From: Epiperipatus broadwayi
Lineage: Eukaryota; Onychophora; Udeonychophora; Euonychophora; Peripatidae
Assembly: GCA_028023455.1 (NCBI GenBank)
Contig: JAQFVV010006215.1
Span: 1,934,580 to 1,998,579, forward strand
DNA: 64,000 nt
Reading direction: 5' to 3'
Shown piece after piece: positions 22,095 through 33,987 of this stretch. The first letter of the stretch is position 1; the number at the start of each line of letters is the position of its first letter. The position numbers were made by a program, and so were the translations under genes. Below the pieces are notes generated by a model. That model was not told the origin of the DNA. It saw only the letters and a list, made by a program, of their open reading frames with translations, and searched no databases.

Positions 22095-22343
22095 TCACCT
22101 TTTTAAAATATATAATATTAATACTGCATTCTTCCAATCATCTGGTACATCTTTATCATTTAGACATTTGGTATATAACTTTGCTAAAAAAAATTTTATT
22201 TCTTCACCTGCTTCCTTTAATATATCAATTATAATTCCATCATTACCTGGAGCCTTCCCTTTCTTCATAAATTTAATTGCATGTCTCACTTCCTCATTCA
22301 AAATTCTGGGCAATTCAGAAGATATAATAGGTATAGGAGGCAC
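22095..22343 (-). pseudogene. RTE LINE, N-terminal fingers of RT
   Basis: An 82-codon frame with EEVRHAIKFMKKGKAPGNDG and VPDDWKNAVLI, the standard start of LINE RT domains (KKGKAPG.DG). It lies in a different frame from the catalytic core. About 165 bases between the two frames hold broken intermediate sequence. Further upstream (22344-22830) stop-interrupted linker sequence such as KCVEDFY is still readable. Confidence 0.85.
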
Positions 22344-22830
22344 TTGTTCTTTATTACTGTATAATTCTTAATAGAAGTCTTCTACACATTTCATGATGTC
22401 ATTTCCTTTTTTAGTAATAATGCCATCTTTTTTTCTTATTGCAGATGTAAATTTCCCACCAATACCAAAATGTTGTTTTACACTCTTTAGACTTTTATCC
22501 TCTTCTACAGCTTTCCTTGCTAGTTCACAATTATACTTTCTTATATATTTTCAACTCTTTTCTGCACCATTTTACAAAATTTGAGATATTCAATCTTTTT
22601 TAATGCATCATTGTTGTATATCCTCATATTCCTTCTTTATTCTTCATAAATTCTCTAGTCTCAATAGAAATTTTATTGGTCAATTGCTGCTTTTTTCTAT
22701 CAGCTATCTTTGTTATAGTTTTTAAAAGTGTATCACTTATTTTCCTATTAATGCCATTCAAATCTGAATCATGTTCAAAATCTACTAATACTTGAAACCG
22801 ATTTGTAAGTTCTAATTCATTATATATATT

Positions 22831-25800
22831 CTAACCAAATGATAATTAAGGAAAATAAAGATTATTACCACCCCCTAAAGTTGGGTGGCATTCTAACCAA
22901 AGGAAATTTAATAATAAAATGAAGACTAAGAATGAAAATGATGAGACTGTTGATGAAAATGAATAATCTATATTTGGGCTCAGTGGTTGATTAGTTATCT
23001 TTGATTTTGCTTCATAGACATCTATTAAGATAAAGAAAATTTCTAAGCTATAATAAAATGCATAATTATAGAACAAATGAATACCTGGAAGAGGAAAAAT
23101 TTCATTCTTGCCTAAATAACACTTTTAAAATATAAATTTCCCTCATCAAAGTATAATCATTACATAAAGAAGTGTTTAATCTGCTTGACAATTGCATAAA
23201 CAAATTATGTAAAATTAGAAAATTATAGCCCTTTACCCAGGATATTATTCAAAATAATAGAAAGAAAGGGTATCTTTTGTATCTTTCTATTACCCCATCA
23301 TCAACCCAATAAAATAATTAAGTTTAATTATTATACTTTTGTTAATAAAATAAATAAATAATATGCAGTCTAAAAAAATGGATCAAATAATCCAAAGCAA
23401 GAATACATAAATATTTATTTCTTTTGATTAAAATTTCATCTTAGAAATGAAGCACTTATGGAATATCTGCATTTTTAGTAACATTGAGATATTGGATCGG
23501 CATAAAATTGATCATCTGATTTACCAAGATTTCTATTTATAAATAAGAGTTGTGAACACAAGATAAATTTCATATAGAAAAACAGAAACTAGATTTAAAT
23601 AATAACAATACCTTTATTCATGTTTAAATACAACATAATCAAAATTTATTTACAGTATTATTGGAAGTTATGTGCCAAGCACAAGCGCTGTTAAAATATA
23701 TGGTAGGATATTACCATAGGTAGTATGCCATAACCTCACTAACAAATGATCTATAGGTTTTAAAAATATTTGGATGAGTTATTCAACAAAATATTTTTGG
23801 TGCAAATATTGATTTAGATATTTGGCTAATTTATTTTATAATTAACCTGGCTATATCACCCAATTTTAATAAAGGTTTGGTCTAAAGAAATAAAATAATT
23901 ATAAGCTGAGCAAAACAATTCATTTAAAAATATTCCCTTGTCAGGTAACAACTCATAATATTCTTTTTTTACAGATTAAACTATCATTAACTTGAATTAT
24001 TCTGTGAATGGGTTTGAATAAACAAACTTGGATGGTGAAAATAACTGTCGTATCCAGACAAATAAAATAATATTGTCTAGCACTATTTTTTTAAAAATAA
24101 AATTTAAAGGAATATATGGATCATTCATTAGAAGTCATGTACACATGTATTATACTAGAGTTATGTTCACATAATACTAAAATATTTAATATTGAATAAC
24201 TTACTAATCCATCAGTGAAGTGCGCCAGATGGTAAAACAAACAACATTAAGTATGTGAATTGCTTATAATATCATGTACTGAGAATAAGCATCTAAAATT
24301 ATTAATATCTTATTTGTTTACTTATGGACTACTGGCAAGGCACAGTAACACAATACAGACACTCTCATTTAACAAAAACAATGCAAATAACAAAGTGTAC
24401 CTTGAAAAACTAAGTACTTCAATAACTAACTTATCTTTGCCATATCATTTTTAAAGTACAAATAGTTTCACTTACCATGGTGGAAAAATATTTAATAAAA
24501 TCATGAGGGAAAGGCTAATGAAGATAGACTCTGCAGAGCAAACAACATGAATAAAGTATGTTGGATTCCAATACCTATATCTAAGGCCAAAAATATATGT
24601 GTGGACGTGGTATGACATAAGGAAAAATGGAATACACACCAAAATATGGTACTCTCATGGGACATAGGTATCTAAGCAACCTTTGAAAGGAATACAAAAG
24701 TATAAACACAATCCTCTCATGGAATATAAAATGTGAACAATGGGGAGAGCATATCCATCCCGCAAAGCACAATATGCAAAATAACATCAAATAAAGTCTA
24801 ATGCTTAAAGGAATATATCCTAGACTAAACAATGGCAAGATAAGAAAATTATCACTAATAAAGCTAGGTAAATTAATATTGATACTAAAATTGCAAACAT
24901 TAATCAATGTCTGAAACCAACGAGTTCATAGTCACTCAAACGACTAAAATATTTAAATAGCACAATAAAAATTCTACACTAAATAAGGAATCCACATATA
25001 TGCATTGAACAGCATAAAAAAACTTATAAAGTGAACATAATAGCAAAATAAATGCAAATAATATGAGACTAATAAACATTCAATTATTAAAATTTAACTG
25101 TAAATTATTATATCATAACAATTATAAACATTGAACTTCTGATAAATGCATATACTGCCTGTTTATCTATAAGTGAATGAAACACTCATAAACAATATAA
25201 AGAAAATAAAATGTAAGAGATAAATATCTCTTTGTGAATAAAAGGCATTATAAAATTCACCTAAATCAGTAACTCACATGAATTTTACCTTATAATGAGT
25301 GGGAATACCTATGGATTTTGTCATAAACCATTAATAACAATATCATAATAAGAATATTATCTTGACATAGAAATATCATTATAATAAAATATTGTCTATT
25401 TTTAAAAAAAAAAACACATTAGTTCATTAGCGAACTTTCCAAAGTGAGCGGTCTGTCAAGAATGCAAAGTAGTTCCTCAGTGGATTATCTGCAAGATGAA
25501 GCATCTGTACCAACAAATAATAAGATTTTTTTTAAAAATAAGGCATGTACAAGTTCCAAATATAAGCATACATGATAAAAAACTAACAAAGTTCTTAACT
25601 CTAAATTAAATAATAAATTTGGATCCATTTGAAGAAATTGGCCAATGTAAACTAGCTAACTAAAGAACATTCATTCAGCAAGGTGTCTCAATGAAGCAAA
25701 TTGTCTGTTGAGTCATGGAATCCATGGTTCCATTTTAAAAATATAGCAATACATTCATACTTCTTGAAAAAAAAAGCACATTTTAAAAGCAAGTTTAAAT

Positions 25801-26003
25801 TAATAACAAAGAAAGTCATTTCAAGATAGTACTTTTAATACTTTTTTTAAAAATTACAAGTAAGTTTAACAGTTTGCAATTTAACAATGCATTTATTCAA
25901 TGTCATTATTGTTAACTATATTTTGCTTACTAATTTTTCAACTGATTTTTTTGGTCCAAGTTTATTTGAAGTTTTTTTTAAAACAATACTGAGAAAATAA
26001 AGT
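22831..26003. other. Long AT-rich stretch, no gene seen
   Basis: 3.2 kb of AT-rich sequence without a recognisable domain or long inverted repeat. Open frames of 64-108 codons (for example 24581-24907 minus) are hydrophobic or low in complexity and look random. Confidence 0.5.
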
Positions 26004-26552
26004 GTATAACAATTCTCCTGCTTTTGTTTTTTTTTTTAATTTTTTAAAATAAAAATTCATATAACCTTACAATACTAGACAAAAAAACTAAACTTTACTA
26101 AAATTCTTCCACAATCATCATTTCACCTACAAACAGACCTTCAAATGAAATTCAGCTGAAAATGCCACCTATATATACCAAACAGAATAGCCTTTCCATC
26201 ATTCACTTCAAGGCCCAACTTCCTTTAACATCAAATGATATATTCATATGATTGATGGCCTCATGTTCAAAATACTTTATCAGCAAAGTTTCGAATCTGA
26301 GGACATCAATCTCATAAAGACATTATTTGATGTTAAATAAACTTGGATTTTGAAGTGAATGATGGAAATGCTATTTTGTTTTGTATATATTGGTGGCATT
26401 TTTAGTTGAATTTCATTTGAAAAGGTCTATTTGTTAATAGATGAAACCATGGTTATGGAAGAATTTTAGTAAAATTTAGTAGTTGTTTTTTTTTGGCTAG
26501 TATTTTAATGTTATATGAATTTTTATTTTATTTATTATTACTAAGTATAACA
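26004..26552. mobile_element. Long-arm hairpin repeat (family 3)
   Basis: Arms of about 195-205 bp (26046-26239 and 26323-26530) are reverse complements with scattered mismatches and an ~85-bp loop. GTATAACA at 26004-26011 and 26545-26552 may be an 8-bp duplication, though this is weak. No protein is encoded. Confidence 0.6.
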
Positions 26553-26571
26553 TTAGATAATATATATATAT

Positions 26572-26805
26572 TGTACTGGTCAAACATGCATATCCATTCA
26601 ACAAGACTTAGAATCTAAGCAAAAGTACCCTGAATCCAATCATGCCCGAGATACCCAAGTCAGGAGCACTCATGAATTCTAACCTGTTTGCCCATTCCCT
26701 AAATCTATAACACTGGATAACACCCATGGTGATATCTTGTAAATTAATTATTTTGTGGCCCGAAGCTGCAGCGTATTACATGAGACCTACACTGATGATG
26801 ATGAT
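26572..26805 (+). repeat. SINE-like repeat A, copy 2
   Basis: 234 bp, TGTACTGGTC to a (GAT)n tail. It matches 17326-17561 throughout, at roughly 75-80 percent by eye. Its left edge abuts TA repeats, as copy 1 abuts CTAT repeats. Confidence 0.7.
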
Positions 26806-27016
26806 TTTTGGACATATTGAGTGAACCAAGAAATAGCTTAACTTAGATCTAAAAACTATATTAACTAAATAATAGGATTTGACTACGAGATATTTTGTGA
26901 CACAGATTTATTAAATGATTCAGACATTTTTGCTTTCCGATTTCATGCTGCAGATAGAGTTTACAAAAGAATCAAAATATATTTACCATTGGTATCTTTA
27001 ATACAGACAGATACAT

Positions 27017-27480
27017 AGGGCAGTTGCATATATAACGATTCAAAAGTTTACATAATTTACTACTAATAAAGTGTGGTTGCATATATATAACTATTCAAAA
27101 GTTTACATGATTTATTTATATTAAAGTAACACTTAATAATGATTTTGGTTTGATACATTTATATAGTGCGGGAGCGTATGTAGAAATATTCAAAATTACA
27201 TGTTTGTGAATAAATAATAAAATAACATTTAACAGTGGTTATGTTTTAAATACAATTATATAGTGCGGGAGCGCACATAAAAATATTCAAAAGTTTACAA
27301 GTTTTATAAATGAATGATAAAATAGCATTTAATATTGATTTTACTTCAATACAGTTCGATAGTGAGGGAGCACACGTAAAAATATTCAAAAGTTTACAAG
27401 TTTTATAAATGAATGATAAATAGCATTTAATATTGATTTTGCTTTAATACTGATTTTGGTTAACACAGTTAAAATATTCA
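27017..27480 (+). repeat. Minisatellite with ~97-bp monomers
   Basis: About four and a half monomers. Landmark motif GCGGGAGCG begins at 27168 and 27265, with a GAGGGAGCA variant at 27364, giving periods of 97 and 99. Each monomer contains ATATTCAAAAGTTTACA. Earlier, more degraded monomers reach back to about 27017. Confidence 0.75.
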
Positions 27481-29837
27481 AAAATATACTTCATTGAGAT
27501 AATACATTTATCTGGTGGTAGACGAAATTCATATATATAATAGCTTTGAGGCAGGAATACGATTGCAAAGGTTTCACTAATTTATCAATAACTTAACTGT
27601 GGTATTACGTGGAAACACTTTTCATTAAGATTATTTTAACAAAGTAATTCATAAATCATTTTAAATAAACAACAGTTATTTGAGACATATTGAACTATAT
27701 ATTTTTACTCATACAATATCTTCGAATCAAACTCGTGAAGCAAACTTGGTACCTTTGCTTGATTGTAAGAGGGGGGAGAACAATTTGCAATAATTGGATC
27801 AAAACTCCAACAAAATTACTTAAGAGATAAATGGTTAGTAGGTGTATTACCACTGTAGATTTTACTAACTAGGCACAATATGAATACAAGGCAGGGATGG
27901 TGGTGCTTGCATATATGTTAGGAAGGAAGATACGGCATCTTGGCCGATTTACACTTTATGAATCAAATAACAACGATGATGAAATATGCCGCTTCATGTG
28001 GACTAATACTTAGAAAGAACTTTCTAGGTGTGAAGTTGCAATGGTCTGGCATATGGCTATCCAAGCAGAGCTCCCACAATGCTAGCTAAACATATCCAGG
28101 AGTTAGGTCATACTCCTGATTTGGACCTACGATGAAAACAATTCAAGATTCCCTGGAGTGAGGTACAGGTGAATCAAAAATGACGAGATTCCCCAGGGCA
28201 ATGTGTGGGCGAATCAGAAGAGAGTTGTTTCCTAATCTATGCAAACAACGCAGCTATCATAGTAATCTTTTGGACATTTAAAGATAATAGTTATGGCCTA
28301 TGAATGGTTTAGTAAATCTACAGCGTGAATACATTTCCCATACTTCCATATAAAATTATAAGAATGATTCAATAAACCTTTAGACATTTTTTAAAGCTTA
28401 AATCTCCCCTCCCTCCTAACTTATTTTTATTTAGAAAAGATAATATATTAGCGTAATTTAAACGCTAAAAATGAATAATTATTCGCAACTTTGGCGAACT
28501 TGTACTCATCAAAAAAAAAAAAATCTATAAATCTACCCCAGAGAAAATAAAAGAATTGTATTTAAATGTATTAACAAAACCTCATGACTACTAGTAGAAA
28601 ACCCTTTTATTATTCATTAACTCAACCCTACAAGCCTACTAAAGCATTACTAAAATAATAATTTAATGAAATCTATCCCCCCTTTATTTCTATAGAAATA
28701 GAAATACAGCTCATATGATTGGAGTTAATCAATATTCTACATTTTATATACATATATGACATCAAAATAACTATTAATATCAAAATTTTACCGCACTAAA
28801 AAAAAAACAATTATAAAAGCAAGCGTGAATCGGATGATTAGAATTACATTTAGATAATTTAGGGTTAAGAATCGATAGACATATCTGGCAAGTTATTTAA
28901 GAGATGAATTAAATGATAAAACAAATTCTAATTTATATAATTTAGACAGGCAAGAGATTAGCAGTAATAAGCATTGTAAATGTGGACACCTACATATTTA
29001 ACTACAGCAGTGATGTCTTCAAGGTAGGCAGGTATGCATTCTTCTTTGGATGGGCATCAACCCAGGTGCTGGTGGCACAATGTCACTCAGGCTCAGCATG
29101 GTAAGGAGATCATCTCAGGATAAGGGGAATGGTGGCTTGAAGTCCCTTTCTACTCAGACATTCTGGGAATGACCAATGTGGAATAGGTTAGCAACAGTCA
29201 CTTAAATTTAGCTCTTCCTCTCCTGGGTTCAGATCCAGCAGCATTTATACTCTTTTTCTGATGACGTTAGAAAGCACTTAGCTGCCAGACCCAAGGCATT
29301 TTATCCACTTAGCAGATCTGGAGTTTTCTGACCGGATATATCTTTTGTTTGAATTAAATTTAAAGACAATGCAATACTGTCAAAGTTTCTCGAATGATTG
29401 TTTTAAAATGTAGTCTGTGATTTTAAAACAGATTTAAAATGGCCAAATTTCTACTAATGGGTTTTTTTACATTATTTTATAAAATTATTATACGTTTTGG
29501 ATGGATAAATGGGTTTCCGGCAATCGACTTAATTATATTCGAGAATCTTCTGACTAGGATTGCGTCATCTTCAATTCTTCTGACCACCACGACTTAAATA
29601 AATAACATATTAAATACAATTTTTGAAATATACATTAAACATATAAATTTTTATTTGAAATACATTTTAACAGTAATCTCCCATCACTTATAATATATGC
29701 ACACCCATTACGCATGCATATGAGATAAAATAAAATATTTGCCTATTAAAATTAATCATATTAAGATATATATATCTACATCAGTTATCACTTTATTAGT
29801 TTAAATGCAGAATATATGCATTAATAAATATGTATAC
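27481..29837. other. No identified gene; two GC-richer segments
   Basis: Segments at about 27860-28240 and 28990-29340 are less AT-rich than their surroundings. The second contains a B-box-like GGGTTCAGATCC near 29226. Neither has an open frame longer than 60 codons nor a match to the other repeats here. They could be old retroposons or parts of untranslated host sequence. Confidence 0.35.
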
Positions 29838-29940
29838 GTTCGTAAGGATGGAGTTTGAATATGGTTTGGTGGTGGGAGATTCTGAGTGGGCTGTGAAGCT
29901 TGATCTGAGTATCAGGTCGACTGCTTCAATATATATATAT
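29838..29940 (+). repeat. Short dispersed repeat B, copy 2
   Basis: Ends TCGACTGCTTCAATATATAT, like 20126-20150. The 5' LTR of the next element starts directly after its TA run. Confidence 0.45.
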
Positions 29941-30722
29941 TGTAATAGAACAAATCCAATAGCAGCTTGAATTAGTTACATTACAAAGCCACATTAAAAA
30001 GACAGAAATGCTTAATAATAATAATAAAAAACTCATATATTTATTGTTAGATGTATAAATTGTCATATGTGTATGTGTGTATATACTAGAAATAATATAC
30101 CTGTCACTTATATTACTCTAGTTTAATAAATTAAAGGAAAAATTAGTTTATAAATTTAATCATATTGTCACTATTTTATAATGGAAAGCTACTTTGTAAT
30201 AAGTGAAAAACAAAATGATAAGTTGAACTTTAAGGAAAAAAGAAAATTAATACATTTAGTTTGTGTTTGCTTATCAAACTCAATTTAAATATTATGCTTT
30301 TAACATTAGTATGCTAGTAATATCACTAATCCTGAGAAAACATGCAATCCATTGGAGGACATGCAGGGATGGTAGTAATAATTTGTAAATGATGTTCAAC
30401 TGTTAATAAGTTTTCCAAAAGTAAACTTTCTATTCAGAAGGTTTAGTACCTTAGAGTTTCACTTTTTTTTTTATAGAAACTAGAAATACTAATAAAAAAT
30501 AGTTTAGGGTGGACTTATACTTAGTTTAAACATTCAGTGCTAGGTTTTAAATCATTATTATCATCATCATCACATTCATTAATATTACATATATTTGAAT
30601 TGAATCATTTTTATTAGAATTTTATTAACCATTCAACTTTCATCTATTATAAATATTTATTGTGAATCAAAATTTACTGTTGCATATTTGTATATCTTTG
30701 GTTCACCTGAATTAACATTACA
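29941..30722 (+). repeat. 5' LTR (about 780 bp) of the old gag element
   Basis: TGTAATAG at the start and ...TTACA at the end, five bases before the PBS-like site. The last 460 bp align with 36085-36525. The first ~300 bp have little counterpart, through a deletion in the 3' LTR or an insertion here. Confidence 0.6.
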
Positions 30723-30726
30723 TATT

Positions 30727-30742
30727 TGGTACAAACAACATT
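30727..30742 (+). other. Primer-binding-site-like sequence
   Basis: TGGTACAAACAACATT follows the LTR end after four bases. The 43.4-kb element has TGGTGCAATA in the same position. Confidence 0.45.
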
Positions 30743-30878
30743 ATGGCCTAAAAATTCCCATTCTTTTTCTTAATTTAACTTATATTGTCAATAAACATCA
30801 TATGACCACCTCTACTTACGCTTGTATACTGACAAAGGCCATAAGCCAGAAACTAGTCTGGGGAAATTGGATAAGTAG

Positions 30879-33454
30879 TGAAACAGTAAGATTCGTATTC
30901 GAATCTTAAGTTTCACCTTTTTCTGTCGTCTCTCACTGGTCGATCTATTCCGCCCAAATTTAAACTTTTTGGTATCGAATTGTGTGTGTAGCAATCTTAA
31001 AAATGTATAAATGTATGTAGAATTCAGCATAAACACGCACACATTTCGATCTCAAATTAAACGCAATAAATAAGGATAAAATAATATAATTTAGATTTCT
31101 TTTAGTTATATAATTTTGTATAATTTTAATCATTTATTTTGGATTATAAAGTTCGTATTTATTGCTTTGTTTAAATTTCATTTAATAATAATTCTAAAAA
31201 TATCTGATGTAATATTTAATTAAAAGTTAAAATAATCTTATGTTCCCTTTTTGTTTTTGAAATTTAAAAGCATCGGTCAGTGATAGATAATAGATTAATT
31301 AAAGAAAAATTCCCCAAAATGTAATTAGTAAATGTAAAATGTAAACAATAGAACGGCAGCTTTCTTTAATTAAAAACCAACTAAATGCATTGATTATCCT
31401 CAGGGCAGATTAAGTAGAACCTAAAAATATCTTAACAAAAATGTGAAAGATCAAGATAAAAAAAGAGGCCATCTTAGACTTGCTGGAGACATTCACTTAA
31501 ACTTTAGCTTTGCTCTCGATCACTGAGAGTCTCCAAAAATAATAAAAATAATTTGTTCCTGCCAAGGTATGACCGAGTAAAGCACCTAGATTATTCTCCA
31601 TCGGGAGATGGCCTATCGGATGCTGAACTTTCATTGCCCGTCATAAATTCACCATGAAGATCTGCTGCCTGAAATGAATGAGAAAGCTGCTGCTGCCATG
31701 AAATTAAATGAATATCTAAATACAAGAAAGACTTGCCACTCGTGAACTTTTGCTGCTAAATTAATGGAATCAGAAAACTTCTTATAAAACAGGTACCTGT
31801 CTGTGTTCAAACTCTAGAGTACTCTAATAATATGCTATAGCTATTCTTCATATTACTTATCTAAATTTATAAAATGTAAAAACTATCATTTGTATAACTA
31901 AAATTGAATAATTAATTTAATATGTAAATTTCTCTAATAATCTAGCTTACCTCACTCTATCTTTCGTGGGTGCGTATTTCTATAATCTACATGTTTATCT
32001 ATAGTTATTATTTAATTATTGCATGCTCATAATTATCTCAATTTTCAAAGTAAATCTATGATCGCTTGAAACAAAGAATGCGTGTCAAATTTTCATTAAT
32101 ATTTACTTTCCTTAATAACTTCACTTTCATATAAATCGACACGCATTCAGTGCATCATTTATTGTAATGCAGGGTCTACTACTTCGCAAATGGCTGGCAT
32201 ATTAGTTGTAATAACTCCCAGTTTATATATATTTTGTATTTTATTAAATTTAATGAATAATTCTAGAAAATCCCATTTCTTTGAGAGTCGCCAGAGTTCT
32301 TGAGTAAATGTTGGTAATGTAGGGCCAAGTCAGAAATCTATTTAAATCTCATCATAACCGTTTATACAGTATACATGTGTTACGTTTTAGAGACGCGATG
32401 ACCCATTCCGCCGTGAAATTTCCGGATTCTTCAGGGTTGAAATTAACCCCAGTCGTCCTACACAAGCGGGCTTAATGGGTGCTCCCATAGGATTTGACAA
32501 TGTCATGCAGCCAGCTGGCAAATTGCGCCACGTACCGCTTGTCCCTGGTTATGCTTATGTGACACCTTACTTCGTCGGGCCGCGGCAGAGACCAGTCCGA
32601 CATTCTTATAAACCCATTCGCGGCCTTGCAGTTTCGATATACTGCCATTCCATATCGCCTTTCTAAAGCGTACCACGTGTTCCTTTGCTTAATTTTATTA
32701 TTCTATATATCACTCCACCTCTGCATTATCTTCGTAATTCACTCTCAAATAAATGTTGGCCCTTAGTTATAAATAAGTATTTTAATTAAATAAATATATG
32801 TCTGCCGTTACTCTTATAACCCATACTTTAGACTCTTGCATTGCAAAGGTATAAATCCCTCCAGGCATGCATTAAAAATACTTACTCGAGAATTTTAGGT
32901 AGCTAGATTACGCTTTCAAATAAATGTATTCCTTTTGTAAACATTACAGTATCGGAAATACCGCTACTGAAATCCTCAATATAAAATAATGTCTAAATAA
33001 ATAAATGTACTCTTTAAAATATATTCATGTCGCAAATCCCGCTACTGAAGCTTTAAATCCACAAAATATTATTAGTAAATGATTGTTTTATTAAAATGTA
33101 TTAATAAATAATTTTAAACTATACGTCTGCAGTTACGTTTCATTTATTCGATACCCATTCTATATAATATTTCCTCAATTATGTAAATATGAATGTTTAA
33201 TTAATATTAGTTTGGTTATTGGCTAACTCGAGAATAAAATCATGAGTCTCTTGCATATCCCTGACCACTGTGCCTAAGGAAATATTTACTAATGTCGCAT
33301 CAGATGCGTTGTTTCGTGGATTGTATTGTGGAACCGATAAACTATGTTCGAACTCAGTACCACGGGTGGCTTTGCTACTCGATGGTGCTGCTGTTCTGTA
33401 TGGTGGTCGAATTCTGCACTATGTTTACGAGTCACACGTTTTCTGACCGTTACA
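30879..33454 (+). repeat. Solo LTR of the 2.6-kb LTR family
   Basis: 2576 bp, TGAAACAGTAAG to CTGACCGTTACA. It matches the reverse complement of 51236-53894 and 56167-58827 along its length. The 4-bp duplication GTAG (30875-30878 and 33455-33458) proves it is a complete LTR left by LTR-LTR recombination. The unoccupied site can be read at 39881-39890 in the homologous hairpin. It is about 85 bp shorter than the other two LTRs because it has two, not three, of the ~85-bp tandem units near 32930-33080. Confidence 0.93.
32385..32666 (+). other. GC-richer block of the LTR with a short conserved frame
   Basis: Within the solo LTR a GC-richer block carries an ATG at 32475 opening 63 codons (MGAPIGFDNVMQPAGKLRH...). 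The same ATG and first ~36 codons are readable at 57227 and 52296 on minus. In the first 24 codons, solo and paired copies differ by about seven substitutions, four of them synonymous. After codon ~36 a 1-base length change alters the frame. It could be a leader peptide, or a structured promoter or untranslated region. I do not recognise the protein. Confidence 0.35.
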
Positions 33455-33987
33455 GTAGGCACTAGATAGAGATTTTATGCACAATCCTTCTGGCATCCAT
33501 TGATTACTCTAGCTTGCTGTGTGTGGCAATATATATAGTGAGTTTTGCCTGTTTTAACTGTTTATATATTGTCATATAATGTATTGAATATAAGAGCATG
33601 AATAAATTGAACATATTGAGATGTATATATAATAAGTAGCATGCAATAAATGTTTGGAATGAGAAATAAGATTAGCAAGTTTATGAAAAAAATGTATGTA
33701 ACAACATTTTATGAAAGCAATAGTTTGAGTTTAGATGAGGTAATATTTAATAGACAGCAATATATAAATAAATAAATAAATAAATATTAAAGCAGGTATA
33801 TCTTATTATTCTGGAGATGACTGTATATGAAGGGTTGTAGTGTGTTTATTTAATAATAGTATGTATATAAAAATATTTAAGTTTATAAATCTGCATAATA
33901 AGGATAATCAACAAGAGAATAATAGATCATTAAGTTTTATATACTGATGATAACATATTCAATGACAAGGATGGAAACACAATTAAA

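Larger units (their letters stand above)
20811..22830 (-). mobile_element. RTE-clade LINE, 5'-truncated and frameshifted
   Basis: A minus-strand LINE copy running from the linker upstream of RT, through RT, to the 3' end. The C terminus finishes QWIDNG, then a short TGATGATAA tail and TA repeats, as in RTE elements that end in TGA-rich microsatellites. The apurinic endonuclease is missing, so the copy is 5'-truncated. Both ends abut TA repeats, so the target duplication cannot be delimited. RT is split over three frames. Confidence 0.85.
30781..33574 (+). mobile_element. Hairpin retroposon (family 2), internally deleted, 10-bp target duplication
   Basis: TATATTGTCA occurs at 30781-30790 and 33565-33574. 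The unit between them, less the solo LTR, matches the reverse complement of 39719-40045: AATAAACATCATATGACC, then the centre and one arm ending GCCTGTTTTAA. One arm is missing. It lies in the leader of the old gag element and is itself split at GTAG by the solo LTR. Confidence 0.7.

Noticed and set aside
27017-27480. CRISPR-like array
   Set aside because: Whole monomers repeat without unique spacers, and the DNA is of animal type; it is a minisatellite.
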